Source of the DNA: Otis tarda
Lineage: Eukaryota; Chordata; Aves; Otidiformes; Otididae
Assembly: GCA_026413225.1 (NCBI GenBank)
Contig: JAPMTP010000073.1
Location: 124,001 to 188,000, forward strand
Direction: 5' to 3'
Length of the DNA: 64,000 bases
The notes beneath the pieces are model-generated. The model was not told the DNA's origin. It did no database searches and saw only the letters and a list, made by a program, of their open reading frames with translations. Below are positions 8,561 to 22,050 of the stretch, piece by piece. Within the stretch, counting starts at the first letter, position 1; every line of letters starts with the position of its first letter. Made by a program: the position numbers and the translations under genes.

Positions 8561-11500
8561 TGACGAATGTCGGACGATTGCTCCCACCCCAAAAGTGCCA
8601 GCCACTCAAGCACTTGCTGCTCCTCAGCGGCCATTGGCAGCACATCTACAGCACCACAGACACTGGGGCTCCGGGCTCTCCCTGAGGAGCAGGGCTTTGA
8701 CATTTGCCACCAGCTGCAGGTGTGCGCCCCCAGAAAAGAAACCCCGAAAAATCACGAACGTTGGATGATTGCTCCCACACCAAAAGTGCCAGCCACTCAA
8801 GCTCTTGCTGCTCCTTAGTAGCCACTGGCAGCGCATCAACAGCACCAGAGACATTGGGGCTCCGGGCTTTCCCTGAGGAGCAAGGCTTCGACGTTTGCCA
8901 CCAGCTGCACGTGGGCGCCCCCTGCAAAGAAACCCCTAAAAATCACGAACGTCGAATGACAGCTCCCACACCAAAATTGCCAGCCACTCAAGCTCTTGCT
9001 GCTCCTCAGCGGCCATTGGCAGCGCACCTACAGCACCACAGGCATTGGGGCTCCCCGCTTTCCCTGAGGAGCAGGTCTTCGAAGTTTGCCACCACCTGCA
9101 CGTGCGTGCGCCCTTAAAAGAAACCCCGAAAAATCACTAACGTCGCACAATTGCTCCCACACCAAAAGTGCCAGCCACTCAAGCTCTTGCTGCTCCTCAG
9201 CGGCCACTGGCAGCGCATATACAGCAGCACAGACATTGGGGCTCCGGGCTTTCCCTGAGGAGCAAGCCTTCGACGTTTGACACCAGCTGCACGTGGGCGC
9301 CCCCTGAAAAGAAACCCCGAAAAATCACCAACACCCGACGATTGCTCCCAGACCAGAAGTGCCAGCCACTCAAGCTCTTGCTGCTCCTCAGCGGCCATTG
9401 GCAGCGCATCTACAGCACCACAGGCATTGGGGCTCCGGGCTTTCCCTGAGGAGCAGGGCTTCGACGTTTGCCACCAGCTGCACGTGGGCGCCCTTGAAGG
9501 AAAACACCGAGAAATCACCACCGTCGGACGACTGCTCCCACACCAAAAGGGTCAGCCACTCAAGCTCTTGCTGCTCCTCAGCGGCCATTGGCAGCGCATC
9601 TACAGCAGCAGAGACACTGGGGCTCCGGGCTTACCCTGAGGAGCAGGCCTTCGATGTTTTCCACCAGCTGCACGTGGTTGCCCTCCGAAAAGAAACCCTG
9701 AAAAATAACGAAGTCGGATGATTGCTCCCACACCAAAAGTGCCAGCCACTCAAGCTCTTGCTGCTCCTCAGCGGCCATTGGCATCGCATCTACAGCACGA
9801 CAAACACTCGGGCTCCGGGCTTTCCCTGAGGAGCAGGGCTTCGACGTTTGCCACCAGCTGCATGTGGGCACCCCCTGCAAAGAAACCCCTAAAAATCACG
9901 AACGTCGAATGACAGCTCCCACACCAAAATTGCCAGCCACTCAAGCTCTTGCTGCTCCTCAGCGGCCATTGGCAGCGCACCTACAGCACCACAGGCATTG
10001 GGGCTCCCCGCTTTCCCTGAGGAGCAGGTCTTCGAAGTTTGCCACCACCTGCACGTGCGTGCGCCCTGAAAAGAAACCCCGAAAAATCACTAACGTCGCA
10101 CAATTGCTCCCACACCAAAAGTGCCAGCCACTCAAGCTCTTGCTGCTCCTCAGCGGCCATTGGCAGCGCATCTACAGCACCACAGACATTGGGGCTCCGA
10201 GTTTTCCCTGAGGAGCAGGGATTTGAGATTTGCCACCAGCTGCACTTGGGCGCCCCCTGAAAAAATACCCCGAAAAATCACGAGCGTCGGACGATTGCTC
10301 CCACACTAAAAGTGCCAGCCACTCAAGCTCTTGCTGCTCCTCAGCGGCCATTGGCAGCGCATCTACAGCACCACAGACCTTGGGGCTCCGGGCTTTCCCT
10401 GAGGAGCAGGCCTTCGAAGTTTGCCACCAGCTGGACGTGGGTGCCCTTTGAAAAAATACCGCGTAAAATCACGAACATCAGACGATTGCTCCCACACCAA
10501 AAGTGCCAGCCACTCAAACTCTTGCTGCTCCTCAGCGCCCATTGGCAGCGCATCTACAGCAGCACAGACATTGGGGCTCCGGGCTTTCCCTCAGGAGCAG
10601 GGCTTCGACGTTTGCCACCAGCTGCAGGTGGGTGTCCCCTTAAAAGAAACCAGAAAAATCACGAATGTCGGACGATTGCTCCCACACCAAAAGTGCCAGC
10701 CACTCAAGCTTTTGCTGCTCCTCAGCGGCCACTGGCAGCGCATCTACAGCACCACAGGCATTGGGGCTCCAGGTTTTCCCTGAGGAGCAGGGCTTCGACG
10801 TTTGCCACCAGCTGCACGTGGGCGCCCTTGAAGTAAAACACCGAGAAATCACCACCGTCGGACGACTGCTCCCACACCAAAAGGGTCAGCCACTCAAGCT
10901 CTTGCTGCTCCTCAGCGGCCATTGGCAGCGCATCTACAGCAGCACAGACACTGGGGCTCCGGGCTTTCCCTGAGGAGCAGGCCTTCGATGTTTTCCACCA
11001 GCTGCACGTGGTTGCCCTCCGAAAAGAAACCCTGAAAAATCACGAACGTCGGACGATTCCTCCCACACCAAAAGTGCCAGCCACTCAAGCACTTGCAGCT
11101 CCTCAGCGGCCATTGGCAGTGCACCTACAGCACCACAGACACTGGGGCTCCGGGCTTTCCCTGAGGAGCAGGCCTTCGACGTTTGCCACCAGCTGCACGT
11201 GGGCGCCCCCTGAAAAGAAACCCCGAAAATCATGAACGTCGGAAGATTGCTCCCACAACAAAAGTGCCAGCCACTCAAGCTCTTGCTGCTCCTCAGCGGC
11301 CATTGGCAGCGCACCTACAGCACCACAGACATTGGGGCTCCGGGCTTTCCCTCAGGAGCAGGGCTTCGACGTTTGCCACCAGCTGCATGTGGGCACCCTC
11401 GGAATAGAATCCCCGAAATATCACCAACATCGGACGATTGCTACCACAGCAAAAGTGCCAGCCACTCAAGCTCTTGCTGCTCCTCAGCGGCCATTGGCAG

Positions 11501-12072
11501 CGCATCTACAGCAGCACAGACAGTGGGGCTCCGGTCTTTCCCTGAGGAGCAGGGCTTCGACGTTTGCCACCAGCTGCACGTGGGCACCCTCGGAATAGAA
11601 TCCCCGAAATATCACCAACTTCGGACGATTGCTACCACACCAAAAGTGCCAGCCACTCAAGCTCTTGCTGCTCCTCAGCGCCCATTGGCAGCGCATCTAC
11701 AGCAGCACAGACATTGGGGCTCCGGGCTTTCCCTGACGAGAACGGCTTCGACGTTTGACACCAGCTGCACGTGGGCACCCTCGGAATAGAATCCCCGAAA
11801 TATCACCAACATCGGACGATTGCTCCCACACCAAAAGTGCCAGCCACTCAAGCTCTTGCTGCTCCTCAGCGCACATTGGCAGCGCATCTACAGCAGCACA
11901 GACATTGGGGCTCCGGGCTTTCCCTGAGGAGCAGGGCTTCGACGTTTGCCACCAGCTGCACGTGGGCACCCTCGGAATAGAATCCCCGAAATATCACCAA
12001 CATCGGACGATTGCTACCACACCAAAAGTGACAGCCACTCAAGCTCTTGCTGCTCCTCAGCGGCCATTGGCA
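8561..12072 (+). repeat. Satellite block A (about 18 units)
   Basis: Start of the main subfamily. From about 8,640 the succession of variant units repeats in the next block at +3,433 bp. Marker variants include a unit with CTCCTTAGTAGCCACTGGC (about 8,813), one with CGAATGACAGCTCCC (about 8,952), one with CACCTGCACGTGCGTGCG (about 9,094) and several near 11,400-12,000 with CCTCGGAATAGAATCCCCG. The edge-to-main transition falls at about 8,530-8,570 within one unit. Confidence 0.85.
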
Positions 12073-15000
12073 GCGCATCTACAGCACCACAGACACTGGG
12101 GCTCCGGGCTCTCCCTGAGGAGCAGGGCTTTGACATTTGCCACCAGCTGCAGGTGTGCGCCCCCAGAAAAGAAACCCCGAAAAATCACGAACGTTGGATG
12201 ATTGCTCCCACACCAAAAGTGCCAGCCACTCAAGCTCTTGCTGCTCCTTAGTAGCCACTGGCAGCGCATCAACAGCACCAGAGACATTGGGGCTCCGGGC
12301 TTTCCCTGAGGAGCAAGGCTTCGACGTTTGCCACCAGCTGCACGTGGGCGTCCTGCAAAGAAACCCCTAAAAATCACGAACGTCGAATGACAGCTCCCAC
12401 ACCAAAATTGCCAGCCACTCAAGCTCTTGCTGCTCCTCAGCGGCCATTGGCAGCGCACCTACAGCACCACAGGCATTGGGGCTCCCCGCTTTCCCTGAGG
12501 AGCAGGTCTTCGAAGTTTGCCACCACCTGCACGTGCGTGCGCCCTTAAAAGAAACCCCGAAAAATCACTAACGTCGCACAATTGCTCCCACACCAAAAGT
12601 TCCAGCCACTCAAGCTCTTGCTGCTCCTCAGCGGCCACTGGCAGCGCATATACAGCAGCACAGACATTGGGGCTCCGGGCTTTCCCTGAGGAGCAAGCCT
12701 TCGACGTTTGACACCAGCTGCACATGGGCGCCCCCTGAAAAGAAACCCCGAAAAATCACCAACACCCGACGATTGCTCCCAGACCAGAAGTGCCAGCCAC
12801 TCAAGCTCTTGCTGCTCCTCAGCGGCCATTGGCAGCGCATCTACAGCACCACAGGCATTGGGGCTCCGGGCTTTCCCTGAGGAGCAGGCCTTCGACGTTT
12901 TCCACCAGCTGCACGTGGTTGCCCTCCGAAAAGAAACCCTGAAAAATCACCACCGAAGTCGGACGATTGCTCCCACACCAAAAGGGTGCCAGCCACTCAA
13001 GCTCTTGCTGCTCCTCAGCGGCCATTGGCATCGCATCTACAGCACGACAGAGACACTGGGGCTCCGGGCTTTCCCTGAGGAGCAGGGCCTTCGATGTTTT
13101 GCCACCAGCTGCACGTGGGCACCTCCTGAAAAGAAACCCCTGAAAAATCACGAACGTCGGAATGATTGCTCCCACACCAAAATTGCCAGCCACTCAAGCT
13201 CTTGCTGCTCCTCAGCGGCCATTGGCATCGCATCTACAGCACGACAAACAGGCATTGGGGCTCCGGGCTTTCCCTGAGGAGCAGGGTCTTCGATGTTTGC
13301 CACCAGCTGCACGTGCGTGCACCCCCTGAAAAGAAACCCCTAAAAATCACGAACGTCGCACAATTGCTCCCACACCAAAAGTGCCAGCCACTCAAGCTCT
13401 TGCTGCTCCTCAGCGGCCATTGGCAGCGCATCTACAGCACCACAGGCATTGGGGCTCCCCGCTTTCCCTGAGGAGCAGGTCTTCGAAGTTTGCCACCACC
13501 TGCACGTGCGTGCGCCCTACCCCGAAAAATCACTAACGTCGCACAATTGCTCAAAAGTGCCAGCCACTCAAGCTCTTGCTGCTCCTCAGCGGCCATTGGC
13601 AGCGCATCTACAGCACCACAGACATTGGGGCTCCGAGTTTTCCCTGAGGAGCAGGGATTTGAGATTTGCCACCAGCTGCACTTGGGCGCCCCCTGAAAAA
13701 ATACCCCGAAAAATCACGAGCGTCGGACGATTGCTCCCACACTAAAAGTGCCAGCCACTCAAGCTCTTGCTGCTCCTCAGCGGCCATTGGCAGCGCATCT
13801 ACAGCACCACAGACCTTGGGGCTCCGGGCTTTCCCTGAGGAGCAGGCCTTCGAAGTTTGCCACCAGCTGGACGTGGGTGCCCTTTGAAAAAATACCGCGT
13901 AAAATCACGAACATCAGACGATTGCTCCCACACCAAAAGTGCCAGCCACTCAAACTCTTGCTGCTCCTCAGCGCCCATTGGCAGCGCATCTACAGCAGCA
14001 CAGACATTGGGGCTCCGGGCTTTCCCTCAGGAGCAGGGCTTCGACGTTTGCCACCAGCTGCAGGTGGGTGTCCCCTTAAAAGAAACCAGAAAAATCACGA
14101 ATGTCGGACGATTGCTCCCACACCAAAAGTGCCAGCCACTCAAGCTTTTGCTGCTCCTCAGCGGCCACTGGCAGCGCATCTACAGCACCACAGGCATTGG
14201 GGCTCCAGGTTTTCCCTGAGGAGCAGGCCTTCGATGTTTTCCACCAGCTGCACGTGGTTGCCCTCCGAAAAGAAACCCTGAAAAATCACGAACGTCGGAC
14301 GATTCCTCCCACACCAAAAGTGCCAGCCACTCAAGCACTTGCAGCTCCTCAGCGGCCATTGGCAGTGCACCTACAGCACCACAGACACTGGGGCTCCGGG
14401 CTTTCCCTGAGGAGCAGGGCTTCGACGTTTGCCACCAGCTGCACGTGGGCGCCCTCGGAAAAGAAACCCCGAAAATCATGAACGTCGGAAGATTGCTCCC
14501 ACAACAAAAGTGCCAGCCACTCAAGCTCTTGCTGCTCCTCAGCGGCCATTGGCAGCGCACCTACAGCAGCACAGACATTGGGGCTCCGGGCTTTCCCTGA
14601 GGAGCAGGGCTTCGACGTTTGCCACCAGCTGCACGTGGGCACCCTCGGAATAGAATCCCCGAAATATCACCAACATCGGACGATTGCTACCACAGCAAAA
14701 GTGCCAGCCACTCAAGCTCTTGCTGCTCCTCAGCGGCCATTGGCAGCGCATCTACAGCAGCACAGACATTGGGGCTCCGGGCTTTCCCTGAGGAGCAGGG
14801 CTTCGACGTTTGACACCAGCTGCACGTGGGCACCCTCGGAATAGAATCCCCGAAATATCACCAACATCGGACGATTGCTCCCACACCAAAAGTGCCAGCC
14901 ACTCAAGCTCTTGCTGCTCCTCAGCGCACATTGGCAGCGCATCTACAGCAGCACAGACATTGGGGCTCCGGGCTTTCCCTGAGGAGCAGGGCTTCGACGT

Positions 15001-15130
15001 TTGCCACCAGCTGCACGTGGGCACCCTCGGAATAGAATCCCCGAAATATCACCAACATCGGACGATTGCTACCACACCAAAAGTGACAGCCACTCAAGCT
15101 CTTGCTGCTCCTCAGCGGCCATTGGCAGCG
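12073..15130 (+). repeat. Satellite block B: adjacent copy of block A
   Basis: The same order of variant units as block A: CTCCTTAGTAGCCACTGGC at about 12,246, the CGAATGACAGCTCCC unit at about 12,385, CACCTGCACGTGCGTGCG at about 12,525, and the CGGAATAGAATCCCCG units to about 15,050. The offset to block A falls in steps from 3,433-3,436 to 3,246 to 3,055 bp, i.e. by whole units (18, 17, 16), so B has lost about two units. Unit 12,940-13,560 is abnormal (see findings). Confidence 0.85.
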
Positions 15131-18100
15131 CATCTACAGCACCACAGACACTGGGGCTCCGGGCTTTCCCTGAGGAGCAGGGCTTCGACGTTTGACACCA
15201 GCTGCACATGGGCGCGCCCTGAAAAGAAACCCCGAAAAATCACCAACATCGGATGATTGCTCCCACACCAAAAGTGCCAGCCACTCACGCTCTTCCTGCT
15301 CCTCAGCGGCCATTGGCAGCACATCTACAGCAGCACAGACATTGGGGCTCTGGGCTTTCCCTGAGGAGCAGGCCTTCGATGTTTGCCACCAGCTGCACGT
15401 GGTTGCCCCCCGAAAAGAAACCCTGCAAAATAACGAAGTCGGATGATTGCTCCCACACCAAAAGTGCCAGCCACTCAAGCTCTTGCTGCTCCTCAGCGGC
15501 CATTGGCATCGCATCTACAGCACGACAAACACTCGGGCTCCGGGCTTTCCCTGAGGAGCAGGGCTTCGAAGTTTGCCACCACCTGCACGTGCGTGCCCCC
15601 TGAAAAGAAACGCCGAAAAATCACTAACATCGCACAATTGCTCCAACACCTAAAGTGCCAGCCACTCAAGCTCTTGCTGCTCCTCAGCGGCCATTGGCAG
15701 CGCATCTACAGCATCACAGACATTGGGGCTCCGAGTTTTCCTGAGGAGCAGGAATTTGAGGTTTGACACCAGCTGCACATGGGCACCCCCTGAAAAAATA
15801 CCCCGAAAAATCACGAGCGTCGGACGATTGCTCCCACACTAAAAGTGCCAGCCACTCAAGCTCTTGCTGCTCCTCAGCGGCAATTGGCAGCCCATCTACA
15901 GCACCACAGACATTGGGGCTCCGGGCTTTCCCTGAGGAGCAGGCCTTCGACGTTTGCCACCAGCTGGACGTTGGCGCCCTTTGAAAAAATACCGCGCAAA
16001 ATCACGAACGTCAGACGATTGCTCCCACACCAAAAGTGCCAGCCACTCAAGCTCTTGCTGCTCCTCAGCGGCCATTGGCAGCGCATCTACAGCACCACAG
16101 ACATTGGGGCTCCGGGCTTTCCCTGAGGAGCAGGGCTTCGACGTTTGCCACCAGCTGCATTTGGGTGTCCCCTTAAAAGAAACCAGAAAAATCACGAATG
16201 TCGGACGATTGCTCCCACACCAAAAGTGCCAGACACTCAAGCTCTTGCTGCTCCTCAGCGGCCACTGGCAGCGCATCTACAGCACCACAGACATTGGGGC
16301 TCCGGGATTTCCCTGAGGAGCAGGGCTTCGACGTTTGACAACAGCTGCACATGGGCGCCCCCTGAATAGAAACCCCGAAAAATCACCAACATCCGATGAT
16401 TGCTCCCACACCCGAAGTGCCAGCCACTCAAGCTCTTGCTGCTCCTCAGCGGCCATTGGCAGTGCATCTACAGCACCACAGACATTGGGGCTCCAGGCTT
16501 TCCCTGAGGAGCAGGGCTTCGACGTTTGCCAACAGCTGTACGTGGGCGCCCTTGAAGGAAAACACCGAGAAATCACCACCGTCGGACGACTGCTCCCACA
16601 CCAAAAGTGCCAGCCACTCAAGCTCTTGCTGCTCCTCAGCGGCCATTGGCATCACATCTACAGCACGACAAACATTCGGGCTCCAGGCTTTCCCTGAGGA
16701 GCAGTACTTCGACGTTTGCCACCAGCTGCACGTGGGCGCCCACTGAAAATAAACGCCGAAAATCATGAACGTCGGAAGATTGCTCCCACAACAAAAGTGC
16801 CAGCCACTCAAGCTCTTGGTGCTCCTCAGCGGCAATTGGCAGCGCATCTACAGCACCACAGACATTGGGGCTCCGGGCTTTCCCTGAGGAGCAGGGCTCC
16901 GACGTTTGCCACCAGCTGCAGGTGGGTGCCCCGTGAAAATAACCCCGAAAAATCATGAACGTCTGACGATTGCTCCCACAGCAAAAGTGCCAGCCACTCA
17001 AGCTCTTGCTGCTCCTCAGCGGCAATTGGCAGCGCATCTACAGCACCACAGACATTGGTGCTCCGGGCTTTCCCTGAGGAGCAGGGCTTCTACGTTTGCC
17101 ACCAGCTGGACGTGGGCTCCCTTTGAAAAAAAACCGCGCAAAATCACGAACGTCAGACGATTGCTCCCACACCAAAAGTGTCAGCCACTCAAGCTCTTGC
17201 TGCTCCTCCGCGGCCATTGGCAGCGCATCTACAGCACCACAGACATTGGGGCTCCGGGCTTTCCCTGAGGAGCAGGACTTCGACGTTTGCCACCAGCTGC
17301 ACTTGGGCGCCCCCTGAAAAGAAACCCCGAAAAATCTCGAACGTCGGACGATTGCTACCACACCAAAAGTGCCAGCCACTCAAGCTCTTGCTGCTCCTCA
17401 GCGCACATTGGCAGCGCATCTACAGCACCACAGACACTGGGGCTCCGGGCTTTCCCTGAGGAGCAGGGCTTCGACGTTTGCCACCAGCTGCACCTGGGCA
17501 CCCTCGGAATAGAATCCCCGAAATATCACCAATATCGGACGATTGCTACCACAGCAAAAGTGCCAGCCACTCAAGCTCTTGCTGCTCCTCAGCGGCCATT
17601 GGCAGCGCATCTAAGCACCACAGACATTGGGGCTCCGGGCTTTCCCTGAGGAGCAGGCCTTCGACGTTTGCCACCAGCTGCACGTGGGCACCCTCGGAAA
17701 AGAATCCCAGAAATATCAGGAACGTCGGACCATTGCTCCCACACCAAAAGTGCCAGCCACTCAAGCTCTTGCTGCTCCTCAGCGCCCATTGGCAGCGCAT
17801 CTACAGCACCACAGACATTGGGGCTCCGGGCTTTCCCTGACGAGCAGGGCTTCGACGTTTGCCACCAGCTGCACGTGGGCACCCTCGGAATAGAATCCCC
17901 AAAATATCACCAATATCGGACGATTGCTCCCACACCAAAACTGCCAGCCACTCAAGCTCTTGCTGCTCCTCAGCGGCCATTGGCAGTGCATCTACAGCAC
18001 CACAGACATTGGGGCTCCAGGCTTTCCCTGAGGAGCAGGGCTTCGACGTTTGCCACCAGCTGCACGTTTTCGCACCCTGAAAAGAAACCCCCAAAAATCA

Positions 18101-20640
18101 CGAACGTTGGACGATTGCTCCCACACCAAAAAAGCCAGCCACTCAAGCCCTTGCAGCTCCTCAGCGGCCATTGGCAGCGCATCTACAGCACCACAGACAT
18201 TGGGGCTCCGGGCTTTCTCTGAGGAGCAGGCCTTCGACGTTTGCCACCAGCTGCACGTGGGCGCCCCCTGAAAAAAAACCCGAAAAATCACGAACGTCGG
18301 ACGATTGCTGCCACACCAAAAGTGCCAGCCACTCAAGCTCTTGCTGCTCCTCAGCAGCCATTGGCAGTGCATCTACAGCACCACAGACACTGGGGCTCCA
18401 GGCTTTCCCTCAGGAGCAGGGCTTCGACCTTTGCCACCAGCTGTACGTGGGTGCCCCCTGAAAAAAACCCTGAAAAATCACGAACGTCGGACGATTCCTC
18501 CCACACCAAAATTGCCAGCCACTCAAGCTCTTGCTGCTCCTCAGCGCCCATTGTCAGCACCACAGACATTGGGGCTCCGGGCTTTCCCTGAGGAGCAGGG
18601 CTTCGACGTTTGCCACCAACTGCACGTGGGCGCCCCCTGAATAGAAACCCCGAAAAATCACGAACATCGGACGATTGCTCCCACACCAAAAGTGCCAGCC
18701 ACTCAAGCCCTTGCAGCTCCTCAGCGGCCATTGGCAGCGCACCTACAGCACCACAGACATTGGGGCTCCGGGCTTTCCCTGAGGAGCAGGGCTTCGACAT
18801 TTGCCACCAGCTGCACGTGGTAAACCCCTGAAAAAAAACCCGAAAAATCACGAACGTCGGACGATTGCTACCACACCAAAATTGCCAGCCACTCAAGCTC
18901 TTGCTGCTCCTCAGCGGCCATTGCCAGCGCATCTACAGCACCACAGACATTGGGGCTCCGGGCTTTCCCTGAGGAGCAGGGCTTCGACGTTTGCCAACAG
19001 CTGCACGTTTTCGCCCCCTGAAAAGAAACCCCCAAAAATCACGAACGTTGGACGATTGCTCCCACACCAAAAAAGCCAGCCACTCAAGCCCTTGCAGCTC
19101 CTCAGCGGCCATTGGCAGCGCATCTACAGCACCACAGACACTGGGGCTCCGGGCTTTCCCTGAGGAGCAGGGCTTCGACGTTTGCCACCAGCTGCACGTG
19201 GGAGCGCCCTGAAAAGAAACCCCGAAAAATCACGAACGTCGGACGATTGCTCCCACACCAAAAGTGCCAGCCACTCAAGTCCTTCCTGCTCCTCAGCGGC
19301 CATTGGCAGTGCTTCTACAGCACCACAGACATTGGGGCTCCAGGTTTACCCTGAGGAGCAGGGCTTCGAAGTTTGCCAACAGCTGCACGTGGGCGCCCCC
19401 TGTAAAAAAACCCGAAAAATCACCAACGTTGGACGATTGCTCCCACCCCAAAAGTGCCAGCCACTCAAGCCCTTGCTGCTCCTCAGCGCCCATTGGCAGC
19501 GCATCTACAGCACCACAGACAATGGGGCTCCGGGCTTTCCCTGAGGAGCAGGGCTTCGACGTTTGCCACCAGCTCCACCTGGGCGCCCCCTGAAAAGAAA
19601 CACCGAAAAATCATGAACGTCGGACGATTGCTCCCACACCAAAAGGGCCAGCCACTCAAGTCCTTCCTGCTCCTCAGCGGCCATTGGCAGCGCATCTACA
19701 GAACCATAGCATTGGGGCTCCAGGTTTTCCCTGAGGAGCAGGCCTTCGACGTTTGCCACCAGCTGCACGTGGGCAACCCCGGAAAAGAAACCCCAAAAAA
19801 TCACCAACATCGGACGATTGCTCCCACACAATGGGCCAGCCACTCAAGCTCTTGCTGCTCCTCATCCGCCATTGGCAGCGCACCTACAGCACCACAGACA
19901 CTGGGGCTCCGGGCTTTCCCTGAGGAGCAGGGCTTCGACGTTTGCCACCAGCTGTACGTGGGTGCCCCCTGAAAAAAACCCTGAAAAATCACGAACGTCG
20001 GACAATTGCTCCCACAACAAAAGGGCGAGCCACTCAAGCTCTTGCTGCTCCTCAGCGGCCATGGGCAGCGCATCTACAGCACCACAGACACTGGGGCTCC
20101 GGGCTTTCCCTGAGGAGCAGGGCTTCGACGTTTGCCACCAGCTCCACCTGGGCGCACCCTGAAAAGAAACCCCGAAAAATCATGGACGTCGGACGATTGC
20201 TCCCACACCAAAAGGGCCAGCCACTCAAGTCCTTCCTGCTCCTCAGCGGCCATTGGCAGCGCATCTACAGCACCAGAGCATTGGGGCTCCAGGTTTTCCC
20301 TGAGGAGCAGGGCTTCGACATTTGCCACCAGCTGCACATGGGCGCCCCCTGAAAAAAACCCCGAAAAATCACGAACGTCAGACGATTGCTCCCACACCAA
20401 AAGTGCCAGCCACTCAAGCCCTTGCAGCTCCTCAGTGGCCATTGGCAGCGCATCTACAGCACCACAGACATTGGGGCTCCGGGCTTTCCCTCAGGAGCAG
20501 GGCTTCGACGTTTGCCACCAGCTGCACGTGGGCGCCCCCTGATAAAAAACCCCGAAAAATCACGAACGTCGGACGATTGCTCCCACACCAAAAGTGCCAG
20601 CCACTCAAGCTCTTGCTGCTCCTCAGCGGCCATTGGCAGC
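15131..20640 (+). repeat. Satellite, mixed main-subfamily units
   Basis: About 29 units. CGGAATAGAATCCCCG units seen in blocks A and B recur at about 17,500-17,900. From about 18,100 a new set appears with AAGCCCTTGCAGCTCC and AAGTCCTTCCTGCTCC instead of AAGCTCTTGCTGCTCC. The first unit lacking CCAAAAGT (…CACACAATGGGCCAGCC) is at about 19,825. Confidence 0.85.
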
Positions 20641-22050
20641 GCATCTACAGCACCACAGACACTGGGGCTCCGGGCTTTCCCTGAGGAGCAGGGCTTCGAC
20701 GTTTGCCACCAGCTGCACGTGGGCGCCCCCTGAAAAAAACCCCGAAAAATCACGAACGTCGGACGATTGCTCCCACACCAAAAGTGCCAGCCACTCAAGC
20801 CCTTGCTGCTCCTCAGCGGCCATTGGCACCGCATCTACAGCACGACAGACATTGGGGCTCCAGGTTTTCCCTGAGGAGCAGGGCTTCGACGTTGGCCACC
20901 AGCTGCACGTGGTCGCACCCTGAAAACAAACCCCGAAAAATCACGAACGTCGGACGATTGCTCCCACACCAAAAGAGCCAGCCACTCAAGCCGTTGCAGC
21001 TCCTCAGCTGCCATTGGCAGCGCATCTACAGCACCACAGACACTGGGGCTCCGGGCTTTCCCTGAGGAGCAGGGCTTCTACGTTTGCCACCAGCTGCACG
21101 TGGGAGGGCCCTGAAAAGAAACCCCGAAAAATCACGAACGTCGGACGATTGCTCCCACACCAAAAGGGCCAGCCACTCAAGTCCTTCCTGCTCCTCAGTG
21201 GCCATTGGCAGCGCATCTCCAGCACCACAGACATTGGGGCTCCAGGTTTTCCCTGAGGAGCAGGGCTTCGACGTTTGCCACCTGCTGCACATGGGCGCCC
21301 CCTGAAAAAAACCCCGAAAAATCACCAACGTTGGACGATTGCTCCCACCCCAAAGGTGCCAGCCACTCATGCTCTTGCTGGTCCTCAGCAGCCATTGCCA
21401 GCGCATCTACAGCACCACAGACACTGGGGCTCCAGGTTTTCCCTGAGGAGCAGGGCTTCGACGTTTGCCACCAGCTGCACGTGGGCAACCCCTGAAAAGA
21501 AACCCCAAAAAATCACCAACATCGTACGATTGCTCCCACACAATGGGCCAGCCACTCAAGCTCTTGCTGCTCCTCATCCGCCATTGGCAGCGCACCTACA
21601 GCACCACAGACACTGGGGCTCCGGGCTTTCCCTGAGGAGCAGGGCTTCGACCTTTGCCACCAGCTGTACGTGGGTGCCCCCTGAAAAAAACCCTGAAAAA
21701 TCACGAACGTCGGACAATTGCTCCCACAACAAAAGGTCCAGCCACTCAAGCTCTTTCTGCTCCTCAGCGGCCATTGGCAGCGCATCAACAGCACCACAGA
21801 CACTGGGGCTCCGGGCTTTCCCTGAGGAGCAGGGCTTCGACGTTTGCCACCAGCTGTATGTGGGCGCCCCCTGAAAAAAAACTGAAAAATCACGAATGTC
21901 GGACGATTGCTCCCACACCAAAAGTGCCAGCCACTCAAGCTCTTGCTGCTCCTCAGCGGCCATAGGCAGCGCATCAACAGCACCACAGTCATTGGGGCTC
22001 CAGGCTTTCCCTGAGGAGCAGGGCTTCAACGTTTGCCACCAGCTCCACCT
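20641..22050 (+). repeat. Satellite segment duplicated at +4,573 bp (first copy)
   Basis: Variant units here, such as AAGCCGTTGCAGCTCCTCAG (about 20,988), GTGGGAGGGCCCTG (about 21,100) and the CACACAATGGGCC unit (about 21,536), reappear in the same order 4,573 bp downstream (25,214-26,640). That is 24 units of about 190.5 bp. Confidence 0.82.
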
